A DNA stretch of 64,000 nucleotides from Hyaloraphidium curvatum (lineage: Eukaryota; Monoblepharomycota; Hyaloraphidiomycetes; Hyaloraphidiales; Hyaloraphidiaceae), in assembly GCA_025558095.1 (NCBI GenBank), contig JAIVFI010000029.1, forward strand, positions 186,001 to 250,000, in the 5' to 3' direction. The notes beneath the pieces were generated by a model. That model was not told where the DNA came from. It searched no databases and worked only from the letters and a program-made list of their open reading frames with translations. Both the position numbers and the translations under genes were made by a program. Below are positions 22,649-33,531 of this stretch, piece after piece. Every line of letters begins with the position of its first letter. Position 1 is the stretch's first letter.

Positions 22649-23203
22649 CTACCAGCTCGCCGGAACCAGCAACGCGTAGTGGCCGCGCCCCGAAAACTTC
22701 AACGCGATGTCCGACGCCCCGCCGTACCACAGGAGGCGCACCGGTTCGCTCCCTGCGTACTCCTCGCCGTACCTCTTCCCCGGCCGGTTGCGCCCGAGCT
22801 CGTTGGTCCTGTAAACCCAAATCGGCCGGCGGAAGAGCTGCGCCGCGGCGGACAGCTCCGGCCTTCCCCCTGGAACCCAATGGTTCCGCATTTCCGCCAG
22901 GTACGCGTCTATTTTGCCGCCTCCGATGCCGTCGCCTGCGCCGGCGGCGAGCAGGGACTCCAGCTCGGTCCGATGGGATGCCATCGCGTCGACCACGCGA
23001 GTTCTCAAAGAGTCCGCGCGCACGGCACGCGATTCATCGTCGCCGAGCTCGTCCAAGCGAGCCCACGGGTCGGAATCCGGCGCGGGCGGGTGCTCGGCGA
23101 GGTAGTCGGCCGCGTCCAGCGCGCGGAACAGGGACCGGTCGTCGGCCATGACGCGCACGAGGTCCAGCTGCGTCTTTGCGGCGGGCGCGAGGGCGTTGCC
23201 CAT
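22649..23203 (-). CDS. OTU-like protein with Ser in place of catalytic Cys
   Basis: Single exon, 184 residues from MGNALAPAAK. The sequence LVRVMADDRSLFRALDAADY aligns with the OTU active-site block (D-x-x-C-L-F-R-A-L), but the nucleophile position is Ser24. The rest fits the fold: PIWVYRTNEL in the middle, LLWYGGASDIALKF, and the histidine motif GRGHYALLV with His175. Length is right for an OTU domain. A Cys-to-Ser change normally abolishes thiol-protease activity, so a ubiquitin-binding or regulatory role is the best inference. The upstream in-frame extension to 23425 looks like 5' UTR. It differs strongly from the active OTU gene at 128-856, so it is not a recent duplicate. Confidence 0.7.
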   Translation of the reverse strand: MGNALAPAAKTQLDLVRVMADDRSLFRALDAADYLAEHPPAPDSDPWARLDELGDDESRAVRADSLRTRVVDAMASHRTELESLLAAGAGDGIGGGKIDAYLAEMRNHWVPGGRPELSAAAQLFRRPIWVYRTNELGRNRPGKRYGEEYAGSEPVRLLWYGGASDIALKFSGRGHYALLVPASW

Positions 23204-24115
23204 GGCGGCGGGCTTCCGGACGTCCCGGGCGCCGCGTGGACTAGCGCCCGCAGGGTCGCGCACGTCGAGAGGGAGTGAGATTCGGCGGACACGCTCTCCA
23301 CGTCCACTCTCCGCCTGATGACTGGGCACTGGCATGCCGCCTTTCCTCCACCGCGATCGGGACGGTGCGACGCAGCATTCAAATGGGATGAAGTGTCCCA
23401 GGGCCACAAGTGACAACAAGAACATTAATTAGTCATCGATCGCGGTCCTTGAACAGCAAAAGGTGGGGTTGTGGCAGACTGCCGTGCGTAGAAGGCGGCC
23501 GCGCGGCGGAAGCCTGACAGGGACCATTGATGATCTAATGCCGTTGGATGCTTTCGAGTGCTTTGTTCGTTAGAGCTGATTCGACACCTCTTTGTACCAT
23601 TGGTCCGAGCTGGGAAGGGCATGGTCGCCAGGGCACTGTTCAGGGTCCGCGCAACAGCTCCGCAACCCGCCCTCCTCTCGGCCCATTCATTCGAGCCGCC
23701 GCCGCGTCAGACAAGGTACGCTGTCGCTCACCGCGGTCTTTGCACGCGCAGCGATGCGCGCGCCGCCCCGCGCTCTCCCCGATGCCGCGGTTAACGGACC
23801 CTCGTTCCGCCCGCTCCCTGCCGCTCGCCCACTCCTCCATCACCCGTCCTGCCGCATTCCTGCGCGTGTGTCGTGCTTGTGTTCCTCTTCTGCTCCCGGT
23901 TTGCTCGCGCCGCGCTGCTGCGCGTGCGCCGTGACGCATCCCGGCACCCTCCACTGGCTCGTGGTCTTCTGCCGCCTTCCCCAACCCCCTTCGACACCCG
24001 TGTCACTTTGCTGCACGTCGATCTTCTGCATCTGTGTCGCTACTCTGCTGTCACGCTGTCGCCGTCCTCGGACACCGCCCTGCCCCTCTCCCCCGCCCTC
24101 CGGCGTCGGCTCCAG
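23204..24115. other. Intergenic region, OTU-like / glyoxalase-like divergent pair
   Basis: About 910 bp. Overlapping frames on both strands are Ser/Pro/Arg-rich and read as GC-rich noise. Pyrimidine-rich stretches just upstream of 24116 resemble a promoter and leader. No other gene is supported. Confidence 0.4.
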
Positions 24116-25044
24116 ATGGTTCCGGACCACGTTGTCATTGTTACCGCCGACCTCACGGCTTGCTATGCCGAGTGGACCAAGAACGGCTTCATTGGTGGGA
24201 AATACAGAGGCTCGCCGTCACAGGACGTCACTGACATCCACTTCTACAGTCTCTCCGCAGCCGCAGGACCCCAACAGCCCCATTGGTGAGTGCCGAAGCT
24301 CGTCCCTGGCATCCCATGAGCCTTTCCTGACCTTCAATTGGCTATTTCAGACGTTATGAATGTCTATTTTGCGGACGGGACCTACATCTCGCTCGTCTAC
24401 TGGAAGCAGCCTGGATCGGGGCCTTGGGCTTCTGGGCCCGGGTTCCAGTCGTTCGCGCTGCTGGCCAACAACCCCGATGTCAACCTGACGAGGGAGTGGC
24501 TGGCCACCCAGTCGCCCGCGCTGGTCTACCACGGCCCCTACGCGACCGACGCCAGCAAGACCGTCTACCCGACCACCGAGACCTCGGCGAGCCAGGGCCT
24601 GCCCTACATCGTGCAGTACAAGGACCGCGCTGCTGTCGTGCCCTCCACCGGCGCCCCCGTCGAGCACCCCAACGGTGCGACCGGCATCAAGGACATCCAG
24701 GTCGTCGTCAACGATGTGCCCGCCACAACCGCCAAGTACCAGGTGCTCGCCGAGTCCGCGCCGATCGAGCAGCACGGTGCTTCGGCCCGCTTCCAGGTTC
24801 GTCCAGCTAGTTGGTGCATGGATGAGCTGCAGCTGATTCGATCTCCATCCACCTCGACTCGATCTCCATCCGTCGCCAGGTTGGCCCTTCTACGGTCACC
24901 GTCATAAACGCCTGGAGCCCTGCCCTCGAGGAGCGCCTCAAGACCAAGGGCGAGGGTGTCTATGCCCTTCACCTCAAGTCGAACACCCCGCTCGAGGCCC
25001 CGCTCGTCATGGACGGCGCCGAGATCTCGCTGGTTGCGGCCTAG
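24116..25044 (+). CDS. Glyoxalase-like domain protein (VOC fold, Glyoxalase_3 type)
   Basis: Four exons: 24116-24194, 24250-24285, 24351-24796, 24880-25044; 241 residues. The N-terminus MVPDHVVIVTADLTACYAEW and the strand DVMNVYFADGTYISLVYW match the first beta-alpha-beta-beta unit of Glyoxalase_3 proteins; a second unit starts IKDIQVVVNDVPATTAKYQVL. Exon 2 is only 36 nt and reads VSPQPQDPNSPIG. It was recovered because the uninterrupted reading shifts frame before the conserved DVMNVYF strand. The fold binds metal and small metabolites; the reaction is unknown in most members. The start Met is the only one directly before the conserved strand. It is convergent with the TBC-DM9 gene. Confidence 0.78.
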
Positions 25045-25200
25045 ACGCAGCGCGTAGCTTGCCTGTAGCTGAGCTGTCCGGCAAATCTGAATCTGGACCA
25101 CCAGAGCGCGGTGTTCTCAATAGTCCCCGAATCCGATCTCATTTCATCCAGTACAAAAGCCCACAACCGTGCAAAAGCATACATATTGCAAAACGCAGCA

Positions 25201-28200
25201 TCACTTTTCCAGCAGCTTCTTTAGCGTCGTGACCCAGTGCACCTTCAGTTCGCCCGTCTCCACGCGCAGCGCCTCCTTGTTCTTGCCTTCCGTCGCGGCG
25301 TCCAGCTCGACGAGCTTCTCCTCGACGGGTTTGTCGTCCTCCTGCGGAGGTCCCTGGACCTTGAGTATCTCATATTCCTCGCAGCGGACCTCGTGGCCGC
25401 CCCATCCAATCGAAATGCCTGCGCAAGCGAAGCCGCCTTAGCAACCCAGTTTCGCGTCGAGACTGTCCGCATGCCTCACCCCTCTCGTCGCCCTCCTTGA
25501 CCCAACCGACGTGCACGCCGTCCTTGTAGAAAGCCCGCGCCACGTACAGCGGCTCGCCGTCGGCATCCACGCACCCGCCGCTGACGCATCCCGTCGTGTC
25601 CACCAGGGCGCCCGACGAGGGCATCCAGTCCAGCACGCGGTGCATGGCATAGTCCCTGATGGACGCCACGGGGTCCCCGCTGCCCCGCAGCATCGCGTTG
25701 CGCCGCAGCTTGGCATCCAGGCAGAGCACCTCGTATGCGGCGGACGAGAGCTCCTTGCCCCCGCACGAGTAGTTGCATCCACCGAGGAGGTAACTGCCCA
25801 GCGGACCCTTGCCCGGGTACAGTCCTCTCCGCCCGCCAGCGCGGCAGATAAAGAGCTGCCGGCCCTTCTTCCGGCCCTGGTCCATGTACTCGCCGCCCGA
25901 CTCGATGGCGCCGTCCGGAACGAGCCAGTTGTTGGCCTTCTTCCAAACCAGACCACACTTCGACAGGAGCTTGGCGTCGAGCACCGGGCCGTCGAGCTTC
26001 GGGAGGGTGAACTCGGTCTCGGTCGGCGCGCGGCGCGGTTCGGAGCGAGCCTTTTCCCTCGCGCTGATCTCGCTGTTGCCTTCGCTGTCGAAGGGCAGGT
26101 GTACCGAAGATGGATCGCGCTCCCATTTCGCAAGCTTGAAGCGGAACTTGAAGAAGAGGAGCTCGGCAAGCTCCAGGGTTTCTTCCATGGGAATCTTGCC
26201 GTTGAGCTCATTGATGCACTTGAGCAGCTCGTCAAAGGCCTTGCAGGCCAGCAGCTCCTCGCGCTTCCACTGCAGGATGGCGACGGCAAAGAAGAGGTGG
26301 AAGTGCGCGGTGAGGTGGCGCGACCAGAGGACCTCCCACAGCCGCATGATGTCGGTAAAGTCAAACTCGCGCTTGAACCAGATGAGCAACCAACGGAAGC
26401 AGAAGAAAAAGTTGAGGCCGTCGATGCGCTCGAGGTGGTTGTGCAGCTTCGGGTCCAGGAACTTGACGAGCCGTTCCAGGTCCAAAAGCTGGGTCCGCAT
26501 CCCGACCTGGTCGCGCGCAAAGTTTGCTTTGACGAACTCCATGAACCCAACGAAGCACCAGAAAGCCTCGACCTCGTCGCGCACGACGGCCAGCACCGGC
26601 GCGAGCAGGTCGGACATTCCCTGCACGTATCCGAGCGAGAACTCGCGGTAAGCGTACGTCACGAGGATGTCGCGGAGGATGGCCAGGTTGGTGTTCCAGC
26701 CGGCAACGCTGACGCCGGGGATGTTCGGGGGCGCCTCGTCCTCGTCAAACTCGGCAAATGCCGAGGACGCATCGCTCGCGTCTCCAGCGCCCTCCTCACG
26801 ACCGCCTTCGATCACTTTGGTGCGATCGCCGGCGAAAAACGGAATGTTCCGGTCGGTCCGCACCACGTCCTTTTCGATCCGGTAGCGGCGCTCGCGCAGT
26901 GCGGAAACCAAGTCCTGCCCTTCCGCCTCATCGCCAGCGGTGGGGCTGCGCACCGTTCCGGGTGCTTGCAGCTCCGTCTTGAGCTCACTCAGGACCGCAT
27001 TGGCCGAGGTCGAGGGGATTGCGGGGAGCTGTTCGCCGTTCAGGGCGGGCGACGAACCCGCCGATGGTGACGGACGCAAAAGCGCCTTCCACTGCCGCTC
27101 CAGCTCAAAGTACTCCTCGTTGTGCTTCGTCTTGACCTCTAGCCGCTCCGCCTCAGTTGAGGTCCACTGCAAAAGCTCGTCAGCGGATTAAGGCAGCACC
27201 AGATGACCAGCCAACCTTGTAGACGCCAAGCAGGAAAGGCCACAGGCTGGGGCGGATGTCCATGTCGATGCCCGAGTAGAAGACGTGCTCCCGTATTTTC
27301 TCCTCGCTCTTCTCCAGCCTACCCTCCTTGTCGAACCACGACAAGAAATCCTCCGGGGCAATTGGCATGCCGGTGCGATGGTGGTTCCGCCACTCCAGAG
27401 GCATGTCATCGAACTCGACCACCTCGAAATCGCCAAGCTCCGTTTCCTCAGCTGGCAAGTCCTCCATCTGGAAGTCCGAGCCGTCCTCCCGCTTCGTTTC
27501 CTTGCCTTTGCCCAGAAGTACATCCTCGGCGAAATGGTTGATGTAGTTGCGGGCAGGCTCGAAATCTTCTGCAATCTTCGCGGCTTCCTGTGCGGCACAA
27601 GTTTAAGTTAGTAATCGTTCAAGGTTCGCCAAACACTACCAACTTCAGCGGGAAGGACCTTGGCGACGTACTCCTGCGGCAGCAAGCCCACGGCTTGCCG
27701 TGCAGCGGGAACAGCTTCAAGCAGGTCTACGGCACGGTTCTGTGTGCTCTTCGTGATCTTTGCGAAGCGCTCCAGAATGCCGAACTGGAAGTCGCCCAGA
27801 ACCTTGCCGATGCCGCTCTGCGACGGTTTCCGTCCATGCTGGGTGGAACCTGCGGCAGCTGGCTCCTCCGAGGAAGAGCCACCGGCGGACTCGGACCTGG
27901 GAGGCGGTTCCGGCGCCCCCGACGGAGTCTGTGCGTGAGAAGCCTGGAAAGCCTCATCACGCGGCGCAGGTGTGGCCGGTGGAGACGCAGCCGCGGGGGG
28001 CGGCCCGGGCGGCGGTGCGATGTTTCCCCGAGAAACCTCGTGGTGTGCCCGGAGAAGGGCAATCTCGGCGTTCTCGGCGTCAGATCGTTTCGGCGGCGGG
28101 GCGTCGGGGCGCCGGTACTTTGGCGCCGGTGGGGTGTACGAGCCGCCAGCCAATGGGGAAGACGCGGGCAGAACAGTGTAGGTCGGGTTCTGCGCCGTCG

Positions 28201-28663
28201 CGATGTGCAAGATGTTCATGCCAGCCTCTCGGAACCAAGACGTGAGCAAGTCAACCACTCGCTGCCGCGGTTCGCCCCGCCTCGGCAGGATCCACAAAAT
28301 GGGCAACGCCGCGCTGCTCGATGCCGGGTCGTCGCCTACGTAGAGGCTGAGTCCGACGTACGGCGACGTGTCGGGCAGCTGAAACGAGAAGAGCCGCAGG
28401 TCCAGCAGGGGGAACGACATGGCGTTCTGCAGCGCGGCCGACGACAGCTCCAATGGCTGCATCGCGCGCGGCGGGTTCTTCTGCGCCGCCGCATCTGCCC
28501 GGTCGATCGCAGTCGCGTCTGAGCGCGGGAGGCCCGTCGGGAGGAAGCTGAACAGCGTGAGGTCGTCCGACGCGACGAGCGCAATGCTGCCGACTGTGGG
28601 CGACGCGCCGTCCGCCGGTCGGATAAGCACGCCCGTGCGAGCGTGCAGCAGCCGTAGGCTCAT
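25201..28663 (-). CDS. GYP7-type TBC RabGAP fused to DM9 repeats
   Basis: Four exons: 28663-27644, 27587-27216, 27166-25480, 25418-25201; 1098 residues. The N-terminal part (MSLRLLHARTGVLIRP...) and the LPQEYVAKVLP region resemble TBC1D15/GYP7, which stimulate GTP hydrolysis by Ypt7/Rab7 at vacuoles. The TBC domain has the arginine finger IEKDVVRTDRN (Arg567) and glutamine finger YVQGMSDLL (Gln646). After the TBC domain the same open frame continues into two DM9 (DUF3421) repeats: WLVPDGAIESGGEY...LFICRA...LYPGK...GGKELSSAAYEVL (873-946), and DWMPSSGALVD...GEPLYVARA...GWGGHEVRCEEYEIL (977 onward, across the last intron). GYP7 proteins normally lack DM9. The exon 3 reading frame covers both domains without a break. 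Confidence 0.87.
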
Positions 28664-28830
28664 CGCGGCGACCGGGGATATATGGCGGAGTTTGAACGGG
28701 ACCCTGATTGGAGGCGCCGGCTCGGCAGCCAGCGCAGAGACGCCCTCAGCCCTCAGCTCCGGCCACGCAACCTGCTCATCTCCTTCGATTGGGTATCTAA
28801 TCAGATCGACACAGAGCCTCGCAACTACAG

Positions 28831-30415
28831 CTAATAGACCAGCGAAACCAGGCCATAGCGAATGAACGCCGCAATGCACGTCCCCACTGCTTGCAGCACC
28901 ATGACCGCAATCGTTGTCCGTTCCTCGCTAAGCGGGCCCAGTTTGACGAGCACGAGATTGATCAGCGTCAGGTTGTTGACGTGCGTCCAATCTCCCGTCT
29001 TGGGATCCTTGCGGATGTCCGCGAGGCCGAGGATCCGGAGGATGTTGAGGAACAAGCGGCCCAGCCCCTTGATCTTCTTGGTTCCTTCCTCCGACCCATC
29101 CAGGCACGCGTACGAAGGCTCCAGAAGTCCCGTCTTCGGATTCAGCTTCGGCATCCTATGCCGCGGGCAGTGCACGAAGCCAAACACCTGCGGGCAGGAG
29201 TAGAGGAAGTTGAAGATTTGAGGGATATGGAATAGCAAGATCGTCTTGCTGATGTGCGACAGGATGCCAACCACGGCAAAGGTCATCCCGGCAAAGTAGG
29301 CATAGGTGTCGCCTCCAAAGACGGCGGCGGGGAACCTAGAGGCGCCAGCAATGGGCTACAGGTCACGACAGACGACCCGAAACTCATGGACACCTACCAG
29401 TTGTGCCACAGGTACCCAACTGTCACGCCGATGAAGGGCAGAATAAAGTAGAGGCTCATTAGATGTGCTTGCATCGTGGCCGGGTTGTGTTGCCCAGTCG
29501 TCGCCATTTGGTAGAGGTCGTTGGCAAGGATGGAGAGGGCGATGACGAGCGACTGGCCGCCCTCGATGCCGTTGATCCCTGCGAGAATGTTGACGGCGTT
29601 CGTGCAAAACACGCAGAGCGCGACCATGTAGCAGTAGTACAAGAAGCCTGAAAGAGTCGGTGTTCAGGAATTGGCGACACTTATTCTTTTGCGCTACCAA
29701 CCGAGGTCAACGAGGTCAGTGCCCAGCAGTCCCCGCAGCGGCAGCGGAACTTTGATGTCCGTCACTCCGTACGTGACGTAGTAGACTGTGAGCAGCGGAA
29801 TCGAGGCAAAGACGGGGAACCAGATCTTGACCCGCCACCGAATGTCGAAGACGTCGTCCGCGAAGCCCAGGAACAGCATGGACTGCAGCGCAAGCAGCCC
29901 GGAAAGGAAAGAGGCGAGCTGCAATGTGGAGACTCCGTGAGGCAAGGAAGCCAAGTCCGTCCGACGTTCCGACCTTGTCCAGTGGAAAGTCTCCAGCCAG
30001 AATGATCCCGTCGCCCGTTTCGAGAGCGTTCAGCTTCTCTCCCTCTTCATCTCTCAACCGCACGCCAAACCATTGCGCGAAAGGCACGGGAATGAACAGG
30101 AACATGGCCACGAAGTAGACTGCGCCCGCCACGACGCCCATCGACTCGGCCCTGCATTCCGGCGTCAGCGTTCCCGAATCTTGTCCCTGCAACGCTTCAA
30201 GATACTGACCGCACGGGCTTGTCGTTCTTCTGGACATCCTTCCCGCTTTGGCCCGCCTGGATGAAGATCGGCGCCGCGAGCGGGATGATGCGGTGCGTCG
30301 CGTAGGCGGCCAGAACCGAGACCGCAAAGGAAACGAGGACCGGGGAGTGGAAGAGCGCCGTCACGGCTATCGCTACCGATATTGGAACCGGCAGCGAAGA
30401 CGCCAGATTGGGCAT
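28831..30415 (-). CDS. ALG7: UDP-GlcNAc:dolichyl-phosphate GlcNAc-1-phosphotransferase
   Basis: Five exons: 30415-30210, 30151-29974, 29918-29702, 29647-29398, 29335-28831; 451 residues. ALG7/DPAGT1 makes the first lipid-linked sugar of N-glycosylation in the ER membrane and is the tunicamycin target. Visible signatures are AESMGVVAGAVYFVAMFLFI, the acidic catalytic loop LFLGFADDVFDIRWR, CTNAVNILAGINGIEGGQ, the spliced HNWFPAAVFGGDTYAYFAGM, and KTILLFHIPQIFNFLYSCPQ. About ten hydrophobic segments are present. MPNLASSLPV is chosen as the start because the first helix follows directly; an upstream Met (30469) is possible. Intron boundaries are firm since each join restores a conserved block. 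Confidence 0.94.
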
Positions 30416-30675
30416 ATTGGTGGTGGCCGACGTGGCGACTTCTGAGAAGTGACTCCTCGACTCGCGCAATGCATGTGCGTCCCAATTTTACGTCGGGACT
30501 TTCGAATCGCGATACGTGGATTGATGATATTAAACAGTCTAATGTGTTGTAGCTCAGTGAATCACTGCACTCAAGTTGCACAGATGAATAGTTGCGCAGA
30601 GGATGTCAAGTCAAAGCCACGCCGGCCAACGGCCTCCGCCAGCAAAGTCCGCCGGCCGGAAACCCAGTTGCTTGC

Positions 30676-32652
30676 TTAAATCTTGTAGGTGCTGGGCACG
30701 TAGACGCTGACCTGCCCCGCGCCGACCTTGCACTCCACAAACCCATCGCTGTTGACGACCGATGTCTCGACAAGGTTCAGAGCGTTCTTCCACGTCTCGC
30801 CAGCGTGGTGCTTGCCGACAAACATCCACTTCGAGCCACCGGCTTCCTTGGACAGCAGGCAGGCCAGGCCCGAGCCCGGATGATCGGCGTCGCCCTCCCG
30901 AGTCCAGCCGACGACGTTGGGGTCCGGGTTGGGCGTCTTAAGCAGCGGATCGTCGAAGTGGAAGTACTCGTGCTGGAAACCCCATGCAACGTCACGCCGG
31001 AGCTGAAGGAGGAGCGGAAGCGCCTGGACGGGCGCGAGGTTGATCGTGAACTTCTCGCTGGTGCCGGGCTTGACGTCCGTATACTCGGCGCCATAAACAT
31101 CAGGATAAAAGACGCACGGATATCCCTCTTCGCGCAGGAGAATAAGGGCGTAGCCGTGTGTCCGCATCCAGAACTCGATGTACGTGTCGTGAGCCTCCCG
31201 CTGCAGTCCGACGTCAGACACCACCCGGAATACTACAACACATAGCGCTTACCAAAGGCTGGACATCGTGATTATCCAAAAACGTAACAACGTTGGTCGC
31301 GGCCCTCTCCACGAGGGTCCCGTCGATGAGGTTCCGCATGTCGTAGCCGGGCTGACGGCATGCCGCGGCCAGGTTGTTGCGGAGGGCGAAACCAAAGACG
31401 CTCATGACGTAGTTGGTTGCGCCGAGGTACCATTGGAGCTCATCCACAGCGTTGGAATAGTACTCGCCCACGGCGAAGACCTTGCGTCCCAGCCTTTCGT
31501 TGATGGTGTACTGGCGAGGGCCACCCGTCAGATCCAGCCACGGGATTGTCAAACAATGCCAGAACCCACGATGAAATCGCGGAAGAATGTTGCGTCTATA
31601 TGCTTCACCGCGTCGATGCGGAAACCGTCGATCCCGATCTCTTTGACGACCCAGAGCGTGAAGTTTATCAGTTCCTGCACCACGGCAGGCGAGCTCATCC
31701 GCAAATCGTCCGCGCATAGGAAGTCGTAGTTGCCGGATTCGAGCGAGACGTTTTGCTCCGTCTCCGTGCCGACGATCTTGAACACTCCCTCGCGGCCAGA
31801 CCAGGACCCGTCTTCGTTCTGCCACTCGACCCATCCGACGGTGTCGAAAGAGTCCTTCGTGAACTGGTAATTGGTGTCCTTGCCGAGGGATTTGCAGTTG
31901 AACTTGGTCCTGTCGTGTCCCGAGTCAGTTGCCGTTGATTCTGAGGCTCGGCTCGTGACGCTCACCAAATCCATCCCTCGAAGGCGTCCCCGATCGGCTG
32001 ATTCCTGTTATCCTTGGCGTACTCCTGGATCTTGACGAGCTCCCGCTCGTCGGCCCCCTGCCGCTGGTTGAAAACGATGTCCAGGTAGGCCTGGATGCCG
32101 TTGTCGTGCAGCGCCTTGACCGCCGCCTTGAGCTCCTCCTTGGTGCCGTACTTGGTCCGCACCGCTCCCTTCTGGTCGTAGTTGCCGAGGTCGTAGAGGT
32201 CGTAGACGGCGTACCCGACGTCGTCGACCCCTCCAGCGCCCTTCGAGGCGGGAGGAAGCCAGACGGAGGTGATCCCGAGCTTGGCGAGCTCGGGAGCCTT
32301 CTGGGCGATCTCCTTCCACAGCGTCCCGTCGTTCTTGGTCCACCAGTGGAACGACTGGTGTGTGAAGGAATGCCGATGTCGGGCGGTATGAGTGGCCGAT
32401 CTCGGCAACCGGGCTCTGCGGGAACCTGCCTGGAACAGGACGCCGTTCACCCGTGGCGGCGGCTTGGCGGCCGCGGCGTCGGCGTCCGCGGCGTCACTGC
32501 CGGCCTTGAGCGGGTGCGCCTCGTCCTTGCCGTAGTACTGGAGGTCCGAAAAGCGGAAACCGCGATGGCGCGCACGGGAGGCGGGGTCAGCGCGAATCTC
32601 GGGCCAATGGAATTGCGCAGCCACCCACCTTGTTGAAGATGCGGGCGAACAT
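30676..32652 (-). CDS. Intracellular GH13 alpha-amylase (bacterial-like GH13_5 type)
   Basis: Six exons: 32652-32629, 32537-32430, 32354-31966, 31909-31570, 31510-31253, 31200-30676; 547 residues. The catalytic barrel has GIDGFRIDAVKHID (nucleophile Asp273), VFAVGEYYS (acid/base Glu303) and FLDNHD (Asp369). Blocks such as QSFHWWTKNDGTLWKEIA, GYAVYDLYDLGNYDQKG and GYALILLREEGYPCVFYPD are those of liquefying bacterial amylases and their intracellular fungal relatives, not of secreted TAKA-amylase. There is no signal peptide (MFARIFNKYYGKDEA). Region I reads DIVFNQ with Gln141 where His is usual. The 75-nt intron 32355-32429 uses a GC donor. It would cleave alpha-1,4 glucans, possibly glycogen, in the cytosol. 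Confidence 0.88.
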
Positions 32653-32801
32653 TGTTCTCGACGTCTCTTCTGGTGTTTGCAGACAAGAACTCAGGGCGTG
32701 GCCGACAGGGTTCTGCACCGCCCGAGCGCTGAGCCGCCGATCGTCACCGGCCCCACCCACTGATCGGACCTCGTGCTTCCGATTCCCCCCGTGAATCCGC
32801 G

Positions 32802-33443
32802 ATGGGCGGCCTCTTCTCCCGCATCGCCTCGCTCTTGGCCCCGCGGCGTCACCTGGCGCTCTTTGGCGGCTCCCGGACCTGGTCCGAAGTCAAAACCGTC
32901 GCCGTCGACGACGCGATCCGCGGCGGGAAGAGCCGATCCGAGTTCGACGTGTCCCCCGACGCCCAAACGGCGCGATTCAGCGGCGTCCTCGTGACCGAGA
33001 TCCTGGGCGCGGGATTCGCGTCGCGGAACCTCGTCCCGGCGGGGCTGCCGCTGCCGTTGGACCTCTCGCGCTACTCGGGGCTCGAGATCACCACCGAGGC
33101 CGCGGACGGGATGGTCTACTCGGTCAACCTGAAGGACAGGGTGGCGCCGAGACGGCCGGACGGGAGGCTGGAGTCGGTCGTGGAGCACAAGGCGTTCCTG
33201 AGCCCGCCCGCGGGGGCCGGCACGCGGACCGTGTTCATCCCCTTCTCCGACTTCAAACCCTACTACCGGGGGCGGCCGTACGAAGGGGACGCCGGGCCGC
33301 TGGACGCGGCCAACATCTGCACCGTGAACCTGATGTGCGCGAGCCTGTTCGAGAAGCAGAAGGGCCCCTTCTCGCTGACTGTCTCGGAGATCGCGGCGTC
33401 GACGGGGCCGAGCTTCTGGTCGCGGCTCATGGCCCGGTTATGA
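32802..33443 (+). CDS. CIA30/NDUFAF1-like protein
   Basis: Single exon, 213 residues, with no competing start. The CIA30 domain covers almost all of it: TWSEVKTVAVDDAIRGGKS, ARFSGVLVTEI, a central GLEITTEAADGMVYSVNLKD, and the C-terminal FSLTVSEIAA. CIA30 proteins adopt a jelly-roll, galactose-binding-like fold; the mitochondrial member assists complex I assembly, while shorter cytosolic paralogues have unknown roles. The N-terminus MGGLFSRIASLLAPRRHLALF could be a weak presequence, so mitochondrial assignment is inference. It is divergent from the amylase gene (150 bp between starts) and convergent with the CorA gene. Confidence 0.85.
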   Translation: MGGLFSRIASLLAPRRHLALFGGSRTWSEVKTVAVDDAIRGGKSRSEFDVSPDAQTARFSGVLVTEILGAGFASRNLVPAGLPLPLDLSRYSGLEITTEAADGMVYSVNLKDRVAPRRPDGRLESVVEHKAFLSPPAGAGTRTVFIPFSDFKPYYRGRPYEGDAGPLDAANICTVNLMCASLFEKQKGPFSLTVSEIAASTGPSFWSRLMARL

Positions 33444-33531
33444 GTGGTGACCAAAACCGCGATGTATGCCATTACAGAGCTACATGTCCAGAATCGGATT
33501 AGCAGATACCCGCGACCCGCCGCCCGCGACC

